Counted from the first letter of the stretch, positions 35,929 through 45,508 are shown. The stretch: DNA of 46,631 nt from an uncultured Butyricicoccus sp. (GCA_904420185.1 CAJFUJ010000008.1:1-46631), one strand, 5' to 3'. The notes: generated by a model from the sequence alone, not told the origin. Numbers and translations are program-made.

Positions 35929-37830
35929 TTACTCAGACAGCAGGCCGCATACCGCGTTGGCGTAGGCCACCGGGTCTTCGGGCGCGATGCCCTCGATCAG
36001 CTGGGCCTGCGTGTACAGGATGTCCGCATAGGTTTTGAGCTTGTCCTTGTCGCCGACAAGGGCGGAGAGCTTGTGGAAGATGGGGTGGCTGGCGTTGAGT
36101 TCGAGTACACGCTCGGCTTTGATTTCGGGTTCGTCCCCCATGCGCTGGGCTTTGAGAACCTTTTCCATTTCGAGCGAAACTGCGCCCTCGGTCGAAAGGC
36201 AGCACGGATGGCTCTTGAGCCGGGAGGTCAGCTGAACCTTGGTGACCTTGCCGTCCAGCGCGTCTTTGATTTGGTCCAGCAGGGCCTGGTTGTCCGCGGT
36301 CAGTTTTTGGATCTCCTGCTTTTCCTCCTCGCTTTCCAGGCCCAGGTCGCCGTCGGTGATCGACTTGAATTCCTTGCCCTGGTAGTCGCGCAGCATCTTG
36401 ACGCAGAATTCATCGATGGGATCGCTCATGTAGAGCACCTCATAGCCCTTATCGCGCAGGCGCTCCATCTGGGGCAACAGGCTGATCTTGGCCGGGCTTT
36501 CGCCGCAGGCGTAGTAGATATAGGTCTGGTCCTCCTGCATACGGGAAACGTATTCTTCCAGTGTGACCAGCTTGTTTTCGCTCGACGATTCGTACATGAG
36601 CAGATCTTGCAGCAGCTCTTTGTGCGCGCCGTATTCCACATAGGCGCCGTATTTCAGCTGCACGCCAAAAGCCTTGAAAAAGCCCTCGTATTTGTCACGG
36701 TCATTTTTGAGCAGGCCGAGCAGCTCGGACTTGATTTTCTTTTCCAGGCTGTTGGCGATGAGCTTCAGATGGCGGTCATGCTGGAGCATTTCGCGGGAAA
36801 TGTTGAGCGACAGGTCGGCGCTGTCCACCAGACCGCGCACAAAGCTGAAGTGGTCGGGCAGCAGGTCGGCGCAGCGCTCCATGATGAGCACGCCGTTGGA
36901 ATAGAGCTGCAAGCCCTTTTCGTAGTCCTTGGTGTAGTAGTTAAACGGCGCGCTGGCGGGGACGAACAAAAGGGCGTTGAAGGTGACCGCGCCCTCGGTG
37001 TTCATGTGGATGTGCAGCGCGGGGTCCTTGAAATCGTAGAACTTGGACTTGTAGAAGTTGTTGTAATCGTCGTCGGTCAGCTCGCTCTTGGCCTTTTTCC
37101 AGATGGGGACCATGGAGTTGAGGGTGGTCAGTTCCATATAGTCCTCATATTCGGGCTTTTCGGGGTCCGAGCCCTCCTTGACCCGCGAGCGCGGCATGTC
37201 CATCTGGATGGGGTAGCGGATATAGTCGGAATACTTGCGCACGATGGACTGCACACGGTAGGGGTCAAGATATTCGTCGAAATTCTCGTTGTCGGTATTG
37301 TCCTTCATGGTCAGGATGATGTCAGTACCGGACGACGCCCGCTCGGCCGGGGCAATGGTGTAGCCGTCTGCGCCGTCGGATACCCACCGGCTGCATTCGC
37401 CGGTTGTCTCCGCGCGGCTGATCACCTCGACCTGCTTGGCAACCATGAAGGCTGCGTAAAAGCCCACACCGAACTGGCCGATGATGGAGACCTCGTCCTG
37501 GTCGCCGGCATCCATCTGCTGCTTGAAGGCTAACGAGCCCGAATGGGCGATGGTGCCCAGGTTTTCCTCCATTTCTTCGGCCGTCATGCCGCAGCCGTTG
37601 TCTGAAAGGGTCAGCTGGCGCTTATCCTTGTCAAGCGTAATGCGGATGGGCAGCGAATCGCGGGTCACGCCTGTGCGGCCCTCCTGCATGGCGTTGTAGT
37701 AGAGTTTGTCGGTTGCGTCCGACGCGTTGGAGATCAATTCGCGCAGAAAGATCTCGTGATGGGTATAGATGGAATGGATCATGAGATCCAGCAGTCGTTT
37801 GGATTCCGCTTGGAATTCTTTTTTTGCCAT
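35929..37830 (-). CDS. htpG: Molecular chaperone HtpG (Hsp90)
   Basis: A 633-aa Hsp90 with the N-terminal ATPase signatures FLRELISNASDATDK, LTLSDNGCGMT and IGQFGVGFYAAFMVA, a middle domain (LPDHFSFVRGLVDSADLSLNISREMLQ) and a C-terminal dimerisation region. It is an ATP-driven cytosolic chaperone. ATG 37830 follows GAGGTG and gives MAKKEFQAESKRLLDLMIHSIY, the usual beginning. Its promoter carries a perfect CIRCE element, so HrcA should repress it and heat shock induce it; HtpG is not under CIRCE control in Bacillus subtilis. Confidence 0.97.
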   Translation of the reverse strand: MAKKEFQAESKRLLDLMIHSIYTHHEIFLRELISNASDATDKLYYNAMQEGRTGVTRDSLPIRITLDKDKRQLTLSDNGCGMTAEEMEENLGTIAHSGSLAFKQQMDAGDQDEVSIIGQFGVGFYAAFMVAKQVEVISRAETTGECSRWVSDGADGYTIAPAERASSGTDIILTMKDNTDNENFDEYLDPYRVQSIVRKYSDYIRYPIQMDMPRSRVKEGSDPEKPEYEDYMELTTLNSMVPIWKKAKSELTDDDYNNFYKSKFYDFKDPALHIHMNTEGAVTFNALLFVPASAPFNYYTKDYEKGLQLYSNGVLIMERCADLLPDHFSFVRGLVDSADLSLNISREMLQHDRHLKLIANSLEKKIKSELLGLLKNDRDKYEGFFKAFGVQLKYGAYVEYGAHKELLQDLLMYESSSENKLVTLEEYVSRMQEDQTYIYYACGESPAKISLLPQMERLRDKGYEVLYMSDPIDEFCVKMLRDYQGKEFKSITDGDLGLESEEEKQEIQKLTADNQALLDQIKDALDGKVTKVQLTSRLKSHPCCLSTEGAVSLEMEKVLKAQRMGDEPEIKAERVLELNASHPIFHKLSALVGDKDKLKTYADILYTQAQLIEGIAPEDPVAYANAVCGLLSE

Positions 37831-37900
37831 ACGAAAAAACACCTCGAAAACCAGTTGGGTAAAATGCGGCGGCGCGCCTGTGTCCATGTGGCCGCCGGCG

Positions 37901-37927
37901 TTAGCACTCTTGTGTTTAGAGTGCTAA
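37901..37927. promoter_or_regulatory. CIRCE element (HrcA operator)
   Basis: TTAGCACTC-N9-GAGTGCTAA, a perfect match to the classical CIRCE inverted repeat, lying just downstream of the htpG -10 box. Confidence 0.97.
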
Positions 37928-37934
37928 CAATAGT

Positions 37935-37963
37935 ATGATAGTACGTTTCCAGCAAAAAATCAA
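37935..37963 (-). promoter_or_regulatory. Promoter of htpG
   Basis: On the minus strand TTGATT (37958-37963), 17-bp spacer, TATCAT (37935-37940). The start of transcription would lie at the edge of the CIRCE element. Confidence 0.82.
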
Positions 37964-37990
37964 GGGCGGGTTTGGCGTTTTCGGAAAATT

Positions 37991-39160
37991 TTATCGAAGC
38001 TTGCTGCGGTTGATGCGGCGCTCTTGCAGGCGGCGGCGCACCGACTGGCGCAACAGGGTGTAGATAATCGAGCACAGCGGAATGTTGATAATCATGCCCA
38101 CAATGCCCATGGTACTTGCGCCCAGCGTGACGGCCATGAGCACCCAAATCGAGGGCAGGCCGACCGAATTGCCTACCACATGGGGGTAAATCAGGTTGCC
38201 TTCGATCTGTTGGAGCACCAAAAACAAGATGAGGAACCACAGCGCTTGGATGGGGTTGACGATTAGGATCAAAAATACGCCGACTGCGCAGCCGATAAAG
38301 GCACCGAAAATCGGGATCAGGGCGGTCACGGCAATGAGCGCCGAGATGACCAGGGCATAGGGCATCCGCAGCAACGTCATGGCGATGAAGAACATCAATC
38401 CCAGGATGAAAGCCTCCAAGCACTGGCCCGAGATAAAGCTGGAAAAGGTGTCGCGGGTGAGTTGGCAGATCTCCAAAAAGCGGTCTGCGTGCCGCTCTGG
38501 GATGAAAGAGTACAACACCCGTTTGAATTGCCCTGCCAGGGTGCGTTTTTGCAGCAACAGGTAAATTGCAAACACCAGGCCGATCACAAAATTGGCCAGG
38601 CTGTTGATGATGGAGGATGCCACACTAAAGGTGTTCCCTAAAATATTTCCGTTGGATAGGAAAGAAAAGACACGTTCGCCCACTTGGCCCCAATCAATCC
38701 GGCTCCAGTCGGACAGGTAGCTCTGCACCTCGGTGACGATTTCTGGGTAATCGGCGGCGAATTGATTGATAAAGGAAATGGCGTCGGCCCAAAAAACCGT
38801 GATATGATCGCCAACCGTGACAATGGAACGGGCCATTTCAGGAAGGACCATGAGCGACAACACACTCAGCACAGCCACCACCAGTGCAAAGGTCAAAATC
38901 AGGGACAATACCCGCCGCAGCCGGTATAGCGGATTGCGGTAGCGGCCAATGTGGCGGGGGAACAGATGCCGTTCCAAAAAGCACATGGGTACGTTGAGAA
39001 TAAAGGCGATCGCGCCGCCGACGATAAAGGGCATGGCCAGATGGAAAAGCGCCCAGATTGCGTTGAGTACATATTCAAATTTCTGCAAGCCCACCAAAAG
39101 TAGGACTGTGAACAGGATAAGCAGGGCGATTTTTTGCATATTTTTGCGATTTAAATCCAT
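37991..39160 (-). CDS. AI-2E (PerM) family transporter
   Basis: A 389-aa membrane protein of the AI-2E/UPF0118 family: about seven or eight hydrophobic segments, a long hydrophilic loop (residues about 115-200) and the conserved C-terminal block (PIFGAFIGCAVGVFLIL, QQIEGNLIYPHVVGNSVGLPSIWVL). Members export small molecules or ions; the autoinducer-2 role holds for only one of them. ATG 39160 follows GAGGGATG. An extended -10 (TGC-TATAAT, minus strand, 39231-39239) and a small leader hairpin (ATCCAC-ttt-GTGGAT, 39196-39210) precede it. Confidence 0.92.
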   Translation of the reverse strand: MDLNRKNMQKIALLILFTVLLLVGLQKFEYVLNAIWALFHLAMPFIVGGAIAFILNVPMCFLERHLFPRHIGRYRNPLYRLRRVLSLILTFALVVAVLSVLSLMVLPEMARSIVTVGDHITVFWADAISFINQFAADYPEIVTEVQSYLSDWSRIDWGQVGERVFSFLSNGNILGNTFSVASSIINSLANFVIGLVFAIYLLLQKRTLAGQFKRVLYSFIPERHADRFLEICQLTRDTFSSFISGQCLEAFILGLMFFIAMTLLRMPYALVISALIAVTALIPIFGAFIGCAVGVFLILIVNPIQALWFLILFLVLQQIEGNLIYPHVVGNSVGLPSIWVLMAVTLGASTMGIVGMIINIPLCSIIYTLLRQSVRRRLQERRINRSKLR

Positions 39161-39288
39161 AATACATCCCTCACAAACCGGAAAAGGCCAAAAGCATCCA
39201 CTTTGTGGATAGCTGCGGCTATTATAGCATGAAAGATCCATAGAAAGCGTTAACTTTTTGTAAAGTTTTTGCGCGTAGAAGCGGCTGG

Positions 39289-39317
39289 TTGCGCGCAGAG
39301 GGTAGGGCTGGTATAAT
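39289..39317 (+). promoter_or_regulatory. Promoter of the VOC gene
   Basis: TTGCGC (39289-39294), 17-bp spacer ending TGG, TATAAT (39312-39317). Confidence 0.75.
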
Positions 39318-39353
39318 GAAAACGTGAAACCCTATTTTGGGAGGAGGATGACT

Positions 39354-39749
39354 ATGAAAACATGGAAAAGTCTGGCTCATATTGCACTATTCACTCAGGA
39401 TTTAGAACGCGCCGTCCGCTTTTATGAAATGCTGGGCGGTGTATGCGTACAGCGCAGCCAGGCACAAAAGCCGCAATGGGTCAATCAGCTGGCCCTGGTG
39501 GAGATCAGCGGTTTTACGCTGGAGATCGTGCAGCCAGGCGGCGGCGAACCGGCACAGCCCCAAAACAATGTGTGGGCGCACATTGCAGTAGCGGTTGATT
39601 CACTGGAGGACGCCATTGCCGAGCTCAAAGAAAAAGGAGTGGAGACCGGCCCGATCAATGAGCTGCCCCATACCTTTGGCGGGGTGCGCAATGCCTTTTT
39701 CACTGGCCCGGACGGCGAAACCATCGAGTTGCTGCAAATGTGCGGATAA
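39354..39749 (+). CDS. VOC (glyoxalase/bleomycin-resistance) family protein
   Basis: A 131-aa protein with the paired beta-alpha-beta-beta-beta modules of the vicinal-oxygen-chelate fold: SLAHIALFTQDLERAVRFYEMLGG at the start and the second module from WAHIAVAVDSLEDAIAELKEKG to FFTGPDGETIELLQ. His9, Glu50-type, His85-type and the final Glu suit a metal site of a methylmalonyl-CoA epimerase or lactoylglutathione-lyase-like enzyme, but the substrate is unknown. ATG 39354 is chosen because GGGAGGAGG ends seven bases before it; ATG 39348 is too close to that site. Confidence 0.85.
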   Translation: MKTWKSLAHIALFTQDLERAVRFYEMLGGVCVQRSQAQKPQWVNQLALVEISGFTLEIVQPGGGEPAQPQNNVWAHIAVAVDSLEDAIAELKEKGVETGPINELPHTFGGVRNAFFTGPDGETIELLQMCG

Positions 39750-39806
39750 AATGCCGCAGGCGATAAACGGCGGCGCCTGCTTTGGCGGGTTTAACCAAAC
39801 TGTCGC

Positions 39807-39835
39807 TTGTTTTTTGTGAAAAGCCATGCTATGAT
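39807..39835 (+). promoter_or_regulatory. Promoter of the YcxB-like gene
   Basis: TTGTTT (39807-39812), 17-bp spacer ending TGC, TATGAT (39830-39835), an extended -10 promoter. A weak hairpin (GCAGGCG / CGCCTGC, 39756-39780) that may end the VOC transcript lies upstream. Confidence 0.7.
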
Positions 39836-39889
39836 GAAAAGCAGCACCTGACGCCAATGGATGCCCGGTGCGGAAAGAGAGGAACACGC

Positions 39890-40480
39890 ATGGAAATCAC
39901 TTATAAAATAGAGCCCGAGGACTTTGTTGCCTTTAACCTGAGCTATATCCAAGGCAGCAAGGCCATGCGCTCGAACATTCGCAACACCCGTATGCTCTGC
40001 TCGGCGATTATTTTGGTGGGTGGCTGCCTGCTGATGCAGTTTTTGGGCGCGCTCACCATTGTTTCGGTGGTAGGCTATGTGGCACTGGCGGCGGCGGCCT
40101 TTTTCGCTCTGCCCTGGTATTTGATGCGGCGGGTGCGCAAAGGCGTGTTGCGTATGCTCAGCCGGCCGGAAAATAAGGAGATCTGCTCAGAAAAAACCCT
40201 GTCCCTCGGCGGGAAAGAGCTGTCTTTGACAGGCGGCGGAGAGGATAGCCATTATTCGTACACGATGGTCGAGCGCATCACGGAGGATGACGGCCATTAT
40301 TTCATCTATGTTGGTCCAATGGCTGCCCTGATCGTCCCCTTCCGTGCATTTGCAACCGGCGAGGACAAGGCCGCCTTCTACAAGACCCTGTGCGAGCGGG
40401 TCCAGCAGGCCAAGAAGGCCGAAAGCCAGCTGGCGGACGATGCGCCCGAACCGGAAACGCAAGCCGAGAAAGACTCTTGA
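39890..40480 (+). CDS. YcxB-like membrane protein
   Basis: A 196-aa protein with a short basic N-terminal domain, two adjacent membrane segments (about residues 38-78) and a beta-rich tail (KTLSLGGKELSLTGGGEDSHYSYTMVERITEDDGHYFIYVG). This is the architecture of the YcxB family, common in Firmicutes and of unknown function. The end is acidic and disordered. ATG 39890 follows AGAGAGGA. The thrS promoter overlaps its stop codon. Confidence 0.8.
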   Translation: MEITYKIEPEDFVAFNLSYIQGSKAMRSNIRNTRMLCSAIILVGGCLLMQFLGALTIVSVVGYVALAAAAFFALPWYLMRRVRKGVLRMLSRPENKEICSEKTLSLGGKELSLTGGGEDSHYSYTMVERITEDDGHYFIYVGPMAALIVPFRAFATGEDKAAFYKTLCERVQQAKKAESQLADDAPEPETQAEKDS

Positions 40481-40505
40481 CAAGGTGCGCTAGATGGTAT
40501 ATAGT
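40477..40505 (+). promoter_or_regulatory. Promoter of thrS
   Basis: TTGACA (40477-40482), 17-bp spacer, TATAGT (40500-40505). The -35 box overlaps the stop codon of the preceding gene. Transcription should begin near 40512. Confidence 0.85.
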
Positions 40506-40511
40506 AGACCT

Positions 40512-40790
40512 ATATAGCAAAATGCGATGAAGGAATAAGCCCAGCCTGTTGCATCGGGCAAAGAGAGCGGCCGCCGCGGCTGAAAGCGGCCGTGCCGATG
40601 GGGCGGGGCGACCGGCTCCGGAGCTGTGCGGCGGAAACTTTTGCGCGTATGCCGCACCGTGTCGTTCACGTTACGAACTCCGAGCGGCAGGGCGCGCCCT
40701 TTTTTTCGGGCCCGGCTCTGCAAGCAGGGTGGAACCGTGGGAATGCAATGCTCTCACCCCTGACATCTATGGGGTGGGAGCTTTTCTTTT
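40512..40790 (+). ncRNA. T-box riboswitch leader of thrS
   Basis: The 5' leader has the features of a class I T-box: GATGAAGGAATAAG at its start, a long stem I (CATCGG 40553-40558 with CCGATG 40595-40600) topped by AGAGAG and CTGAAAG loops, the conserved T-box sequence AGGGTGGAACCGTGG (40726-40740) whose TGGA pairs with the tRNA end, and a terminator (40751-40790). ACC at 40611-40613 is my best guess for the threonine specifier codon. Uncharged tRNA-Thr should stabilise the antiterminator and switch thrS on. This explains the 336-bp gap before thrS. Confidence 0.92.
40751..40790 (+). terminator. T-box-controlled terminator
   Basis: CTCTCACCCC / GGGGTGGGAG (one G-U pair) followed by CTTTTCTTTT, directly after the T-box sequence. 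Confidence 0.9.
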
Positions 40791-40816
40791 ACCCCAAAAA
40801 AACGGAGGAGACGAAC

Positions 40817-42571
40817 ATGTCCGAAGAAAACAAGTACACGTTTGAAAACAAGGAATACCGCGACACCTACCGCCATACGGCATCCCATATGCTGGCGCAG
40901 GCGGTCAAACGGCTGTATCCCGAGGTCAAGCTGGCCATCGGCCCGGCCATCGAAAACGGCTTTTACTACGATTTTGACGCGCCGTTCTCCTTTACACAGG
41001 AGCACCTGGACGCGCTCGAAGCCGAGATGAAGAAAATCTCCAAGGAAAAGCTGCCGCTCGAACGCTTCGAGCTGCCGCGCGAGGAGGCCCGCAAGCTCAT
41101 GGCCGGCAAGGATGAGCCCTACAAGGTCGAATTGATCGACGACCTGCCTGCGGACGCGACCATTTCTTTCTACAAGCAGGGCGAATTCACCGACCTGTGT
41201 GCCGGACCACACCTGGATTCCACCGGCCGGGTCAAGGCCAACGCCCTCAAGCTGATGAACGTTACCGGCGCATACTGGCGGGGCGATTCCAACAACAAGA
41301 TGCTCCAGCGCATCTACGGCACCGCGTTCCCCAAAAAGGACGAGCTCGACGCCTACCTCAAACGCATGGAGGAGGCCAAAAAGCGCGACCACCGCAAGCT
41401 GGGTAAGGAACTCGGCTTGTTTACCATCCTGGAGGAAGGACCGGGCTTCCCATTCTTCCTGCCCAAGGGTATGATCCTCAAAAACCAGCTGATCGATTTC
41501 TGGCGGGAGATCCACCGCAAAGCCGGGTACCAGGAGATCTCCACCCCCATCATGCTCAGCCGTACCCTGTGGGAGCGCTCGGGCCACTGGGGCCACTACA
41601 AGAACAATATGTACACCACGGTCATCGACGATGAGGACTTTGCCATCAAGCCCATGAACTGCCCGGGCGGTATGCTGGTCTACAAATCCCAGCCCCATTC
41701 CTACCGCGAACTGCCCATGCGCGTGGGCGAGCTGGGCATCGTCCACCGGCACGAGCTGTCCGGCGCGCTGCACGGGCTGATGCGCGTGCGCTGCTTTACC
41801 CAGGACGACGCCCACATCTTCATGACCCGCGAGCAGATCAAGGACGAAATCAAGGGCGTGTGCCAGCTGATCGACCAGGTGTACTCGCTCTTCGGGTTCC
41901 CGTACCACATCGAGCTGTCCACCATGCCCGACGACCACATGGGCGATGAGGCCGATTGGGAGATGGCGACCAACGCCCTCAAGGCCGCGCTTGAGGAAAT
42001 GGGCAAGGACTACGCCATCAACGAGGGCGATGGCGCCTTCTACGGCCCCAAGATCGACTTCCACCTGGAGGACTGCCTGGGCCGCACCTGGCAGTGCGGC
42101 ACCATCCAGCTGGACTTCCAGATGCCCGAGCGGTTCGAGCTCGAATACACCGGCGCGGACGACCAGAAGCACCGCCCGGTGATGATCCACCGCGTGGTCT
42201 TTGGTTCGATCGAGCGGTTCATCGGCATCCTGACCGAGCATTACGCCGGCGTGTTCCCCACCTGGCTGGCCCCTGTACAGGTCAAGGTCATGACCATGAC
42301 CGACCGCAACAGGGACTATGCGCAGGTAGTGATGGACCGGCTGGAGGGCTTAGGCTTCCGCTGCGAGATGGACGACCGCAACGAAAAGATCGGCTACAAG
42401 ATCCGCGAGGCCCAGCTGGAAAAAGTACCCTATATGCTCATCTTGGGCGACAAGGAAGAAGAAGCCGCCCAGGTCGCGGTCCGCAACCACAAGGATGGCA
42501 AAACAGCCGTTATGCCGCTCGATGAGTTTATCGACAAGCTGACCTATGAGGTCAAGAACCGCTTGAGCTAA
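40817..42571 (+). CDS. thrS: Threonine-tRNA ligase
   Basis: Charges tRNA-Thr. At 584 aa it lacks the N-terminal TGS domain of the longer enzymes but keeps the editing domain ([17 protein letters not shown], with the HxxxH zinc motif, and the later Cys/His site [12 protein letters not shown]), the class II core (motif 2 [16 protein letters not shown], zinc Cys; motif 3 [18 protein letters not shown]) and the C-terminal anticodon-binding domain. ATG 40817 follows GGAGGAG. The T-box leader upstream makes it respond to uncharged tRNA-Thr. The 3' end overlaps a small convergent gene by 20 bases. Confidence 0.97.
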   Translation: MSEENKYTFENKEYRDTYRHTASHMLAQAVKRLYPEVKLAIGPAIENGFYYDFDAPFSFTQEHLDALEAEMKKISKEKLPLERFELPREEARKLMAGKDEPYKVELIDDLPADATISFYKQGEFTDLCAGPHLDSTGRVKANALKLMNVTGAYWRGDSNNKMLQRIYGTAFPKKDELDAYLKRMEEAKKRDHRKLGKELGLFTILEEGPGFPFFLPKGMILKNQLIDFWREIHRKAGYQEISTPIMLSRTLWERSGHWGHYKNNMYTTVIDDEDFAIKPMNCPGGMLVYKSQPHSYRELPMRVGELGIVHRHELSGALHGLMRVRCFTQDDAHIFMTREQIKDEIKGVCQLIDQVYSLFGFPYHIELSTMPDDHMGDEADWEMATNALKAALEEMGKDYAINEGDGAFYGPKIDFHLEDCLGRTWQCGTIQLDFQMPERFELEYTGADDQKHRPVMIHRVVFGSIERFIGILTEHYAGVFPTWLAPVQVKVMTMTDRNRDYAQVVMDRLEGLGFRCEMDDRNEKIGYKIREAQLEKVPYMLILGDKEEEAAQVAVRNHKDGKTAVMPLDEFIDKLTYEVKNRLS

Positions 42572-42878
42572 ACGGCGGCTGCTCAAGCATCCGGCAGGCC
42601 CCGCCGCGGAATACCTGCACCTGGTAGAGCGTCTCGGGCTCGAGCGGCCCAAAGGCAAACCGGCCTTGCTCATCGGTATAGAGCGCGCCGGCAGGCACGT
42701 CGGCCGCGCCTGCGCCGCCTGAACGGTAGACGACGACCAGCGCCCCGGCGGCTGGGTGGCCGTCCTCGGTACGCACGGCGCCGAGCAGGGCGGGGCGGGG
42801 ATCGTCCTGCAAATGGATCACGGTTTCCACCCGCTCGTGGGCGCGGGGCCGGACATAAAAAGATTGGGTCAGGTTCAT
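42552..42878 (-). CDS. Small protein with carboxypeptidase-regulatory-like fold
   Basis: A 108-aa protein starting at ATG 42878 behind AAGGAG. The middle ([25 protein letters not shown]..., then [29 protein letters not shown]) has the pattern of the carboxypeptidase-regulatory-like/prealbumin beta-sandwich (a GxVxDxxGxPxxGAxVxV..TDxxGxFxF signature). No signal peptide is seen, so it is probably cytoplasmic or spore-associated. It lies opposite the thrS-proS direction, overlaps the thrS end and is 39 bp from proS. Coding is supported by the ribosome site and domain pattern, but expression is unproven. Confidence 0.68.
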   Translation of the reverse strand: MNLTQSFYVRPRAHERVETVIHLQDDPRPALLGAVRTEDGHPAAGALVVVYRSGGAGAADVPAGALYTDEQGRFAFGPLEPETLYQVQVFRGGACRMLEQPPFSSSGS

Positions 42879-42917
42879 AGCAATCGGACTCCTTCGAATT
42901 TGAAAAAAGGTGATAGT

Positions 42918-44357
42918 ATGGCAGAAAAGAAAAAGCTGGTCAGCGAAATCACGGCCATGGACGTGGATTTCGCCCAGTGGTATACGGATATTGTCAAAAA
43001 GGCCGAGATGATCGACTATTCCTCGGTCAAGGGCTGCATCATCCTGCGCCCCTATGCCCAGGCGCTGTGGGAAAACATCCAGCATGTGCTGGATGGGATG
43101 TTCAAGGCCACCGGCCATGAAAACGTGGCCATGCCGCTCTTTATCCCGGAGTCGCTGCTGCAAAAGGAAAAGGACCACGTCGAGGGCTTTGCGCCTGAGG
43201 TCGCCTGGGTGACCCACGGCGGCTCGGAAAAGCTGGAAGAGCGGCTTTGCGTGCGCCCGACCTCGGAAACCCTGTTTTGTGAGCACTATGCCAAAACCGT
43301 GCGCTCGTGGCGCGACCTGCCCAAGCTGTACAACCAGTGGTGCAGCGTAGTGCGGTGGGAAAAGACCACCCGCCCCTTCCTGCGTTCGCGCGAGTTCTGG
43401 TGGCAGGAGGGCCACACCGTCCACGCTACCGAGCAGGAAGCACGCGAGGAAACCATGCGGATGTTGAACATTTACGCCAAGTTCTGCGAGGATTACCTGG
43501 CCATTCCGGTGCTCAAGGGCCAAAAGACCGAAAAGGAGCGCTTCGCCGGTGCGGTGGAGACCTACACCATCGAAGCCATGATGCACGACGGCAAGGCCCT
43601 GCAATCGGGTACCAGCCACTACTTCGGCGACGGCTTTGCCCACGCCTTTGATATGCAGTACACCGACAAGAACAATACGCTTCAGTATATGCACCAGACC
43701 TCTTGGGGGGTTTCCACCCGCCTGATCGGCGCCATCATCATGACCCACGGCGACAACGAAGGCTTGGTGCTGCCGCCGCGCATCGCGCCTTATCAGCTGG
43801 TGGTGATTCCGGTCGCCTCCCACAAGCCGGGCGTCACCGAAAAGGCGCAGGAGTTGCTGCAGACCATCCAGCAGGCCGGCATCCGCGCCAAGATCGACCT
43901 GAGCGAAAATAGCCCGGGCTGGAAGTACGCCGAGTATGAGATGAAGGGCTTCCCGCTGCGCCTGGAGGTCGGCCCGCGCGACATCGAGCAGGGTCAGTGC
44001 GTGCTGGTGCGCCGCGACACCCGCGAAAAGACGGTGGTGAAGTTCGAGGAGCTGACAACGGTCATCCCGCAGCTGCTGGAGGACATCCAGGACGCTTTGT
44101 ACCAAAAGGCGCTCAAAAACCGCGTCGAGCACACCTATACGGCGCGGAGCCTGGACGAGATGAAGGAGATTTTGTCCAAAAACGTGGGCTTTGTAAAATC
44201 CATGTGGTGCGGCGACCGCGCCTGCGAGGAAAAGGTCAAAGAAGAAACCGGCATGCCCAGCCGCTGTATGCCCTTTGAGCAGGAGCACATCGACGATGTG
44301 TGTCCGGTGTGCGGTAAGCCCGCGCACAAGATGATTGTCTGGGGTATTGCATATTAA
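42918..44357 (+). CDS. proS: Proline-tRNA ligase (archaeal/eukaryal type)
   Basis: Charges tRNA-Pro. At 479 aa it is the short ProRS type without the inserted editing domain, with class II motifs ([48 protein letters not shown]), the anticodon domain, and a C-terminal Cys-containing domain ([34 protein letters not shown]), which marks the archaeal/eukaryal subtype found in many Firmicutes. ATG 42918 follows AAAAGGTG. No separate promoter is obvious in the 39-bp gap after the opposing small gene, so it may be transcribed from within or before that gene. Confidence 0.97.
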   Translation: MAEKKKLVSEITAMDVDFAQWYTDIVKKAEMIDYSSVKGCIILRPYAQALWENIQHVLDGMFKATGHENVAMPLFIPESLLQKEKDHVEGFAPEVAWVTHGGSEKLEERLCVRPTSETLFCEHYAKTVRSWRDLPKLYNQWCSVVRWEKTTRPFLRSREFWWQEGHTVHATEQEAREETMRMLNIYAKFCEDYLAIPVLKGQKTEKERFAGAVETYTIEAMMHDGKALQSGTSHYFGDGFAHAFDMQYTDKNNTLQYMHQTSWGVSTRLIGAIIMTHGDNEGLVLPPRIAPYQLVVIPVASHKPGVTEKAQELLQTIQQAGIRAKIDLSENSPGWKYAEYEMKGFPLRLEVGPRDIEQGQCVLVRRDTREKTVVKFEELTTVIPQLLEDIQDALYQKALKNRVEHTYTARSLDEMKEILSKNVGFVKSMWCGDRACEEKVKEETGMPSRCMPFEQEHIDDVCPVCGKPAHKMIVWGIAY

Positions 44358-44365
44358 AAAAGCAG

Positions 44366-44392
44366 GGGGGACCAGGGCGGTTCCCCCTTTTT
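44366..44392 (+). terminator. Terminator of proS
   Basis: GGGGGACC / GGTTCCCCC hairpin (44366-44387) with a short loop, followed by TTTTT. Confidence 0.85.
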
Positions 44393-44423
44393 GGTTCAAG
44401 AAAAACGTCAAAGGAGGAGGCAA

Positions 44424-45413
44424 ATGGACGAAAGCGCGGTAAGTAGTGCAGTAAGCAGTGCACCAGTCACCGAGGCAGTCGGTGAGGCCCTCAACCAAAC
44501 CGTGGAAGCAGTGGTCGATGAGGTTGTCCCGCCGACGTTGATCGAGCGGTTGGATGCATTTTCCCAGACCTGGTATGGCAATTTGTTGACCACCGTGTTT
44601 TTGATTGTGGTCGTGGTGTTGCTGACCATTTTTTTGGGGCGGGCCATCAACCGGTTTTTCCGGAACCGGTTTGAAAAAATGCTAGCCGATGGCAACCCGG
44701 GTGCGACCGCTTTTTCCTATCTGCGGTATTTGGCGTTGGGCGGCCTGTATTTTGGCGCCTTTGCGGTGATCGTCAGCAATATCCCATGGTTGGCAAGCGG
44801 TATGAATAAGCTGTTTGCCGCGGGCGGTGTGCTGGCGGTTGTGGCCGGCCTGGCCAGCCAACAGGCGTTGGGCTCCATGGTCAGCGGCGCAATGATCCTG
44901 TTTTTCAAGCCTTTTGTCATTGGAGATGTGATCAATATGGTATCTGAGGGTGTGACAGGTACAGTTGAAGAGATCACATTGCGGCACACCATTCTCCGCA
45001 CAGTGGAAAACAAGCGGGTTATTATCCCAAACGATTCCATGAGCAGTGCGATTATCGAAAACGCCAACCACACCGAAAGCAAGGTATGCCTGCTGCTCGA
45101 CCTAGGGATCTCCTATGAATCGGATATCACCCACGCCATGCACATCATGCGTGAGGAGATCCAACACCACCCGGACTTTTACGACAACCGCACGGAGGAG
45201 GACAAACAGAAAAATGCGCCGCCAGTGGTTGTGCGGGTGCAGGAGTTGGGCGAATCGGCGGTTTTGCTTCGAGCACAGCTCTGGGCCAAGGATTCGGGTG
45301 TGGCGTTTGCTATGCGCAGCGATTTGCTGCAATCAATTAAGGAACGCTGCGGCCAAGAGGGCGTGGAGATTGCCTATCCGCATCTAGTTGTGGTGTCCGA
45401 CAGAACGGAATAA
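44424..45413 (+). CDS. MscS-family mechanosensitive ion channel
   Basis: A 329-aa membrane protein of the small-conductance mechanosensitive channel family: membrane segments at about 50-75, 95-120 and 130-150, the third being the pore-lining glycine/alanine-rich helix (AAGGVLAVVAGLASQQALGSMVSG), then the beta domain (FVIGDVINMVSEGVTGTVEEITLRHTILRTVENKRVIIPN) and a cytoplasmic alpha/beta domain. It releases solutes when membrane tension rises. ATG 44424 follows AAAGGAGGAGG. Confidence 0.94.
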   Translation: MDESAVSSAVSSAPVTEAVGEALNQTVEAVVDEVVPPTLIERLDAFSQTWYGNLLTTVFLIVVVVLLTIFLGRAINRFFRNRFEKMLADGNPGATAFSYLRYLALGGLYFGAFAVIVSNIPWLASGMNKLFAAGGVLAVVAGLASQQALGSMVSGAMILFFKPFVIGDVINMVSEGVTGTVEEITLRHTILRTVENKRVIIPNDSMSSAIIENANHTESKVCLLLDLGISYESDITHAMHIMREEIQHHPDFYDNRTEEDKQKNAPPVVVRVQELGESAVLLRAQLWAKDSGVAFAMRSDLLQSIKERCGQEGVEIAYPHLVVVSDRTE

Positions 45414-45429
45414 ACATCGCCCATGGATT

Positions 45430-45475
45430 GCGCTCAACTTGGTCCATTTTTGGACAGAGGGGGAAAGTTGGGCGC
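45430..45475 (+). promoter_or_regulatory. Inverted repeat before the MarR gene
   Basis: GCGCTCAACTT (45430-45440) and AAGTTGGGCGC (45465-45475) form an 11-bp stem with one mismatch or wobble; inside it GTCC-attttt-GGAC forms a second stem. It could be an autoregulatory MarR site or an mRNA hairpin. No U-run follows. Confidence 0.45.
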
Positions 45476-45508
45476 ATCTTGCCCCATACAAGAACAGGAG
45501 GCCATCAC

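Noticed and set aside
36073-44498. Long antisense frames over htpG, thrS and proS (36073-37533 plus; 40754-42241 minus; the 648-codon frame 42552-44498 minus)
   Set aside because: Shadows of conserved genes. Only the last 108 codons of the 42552 frame have a ribosome site and domain pattern, and only that part was kept.
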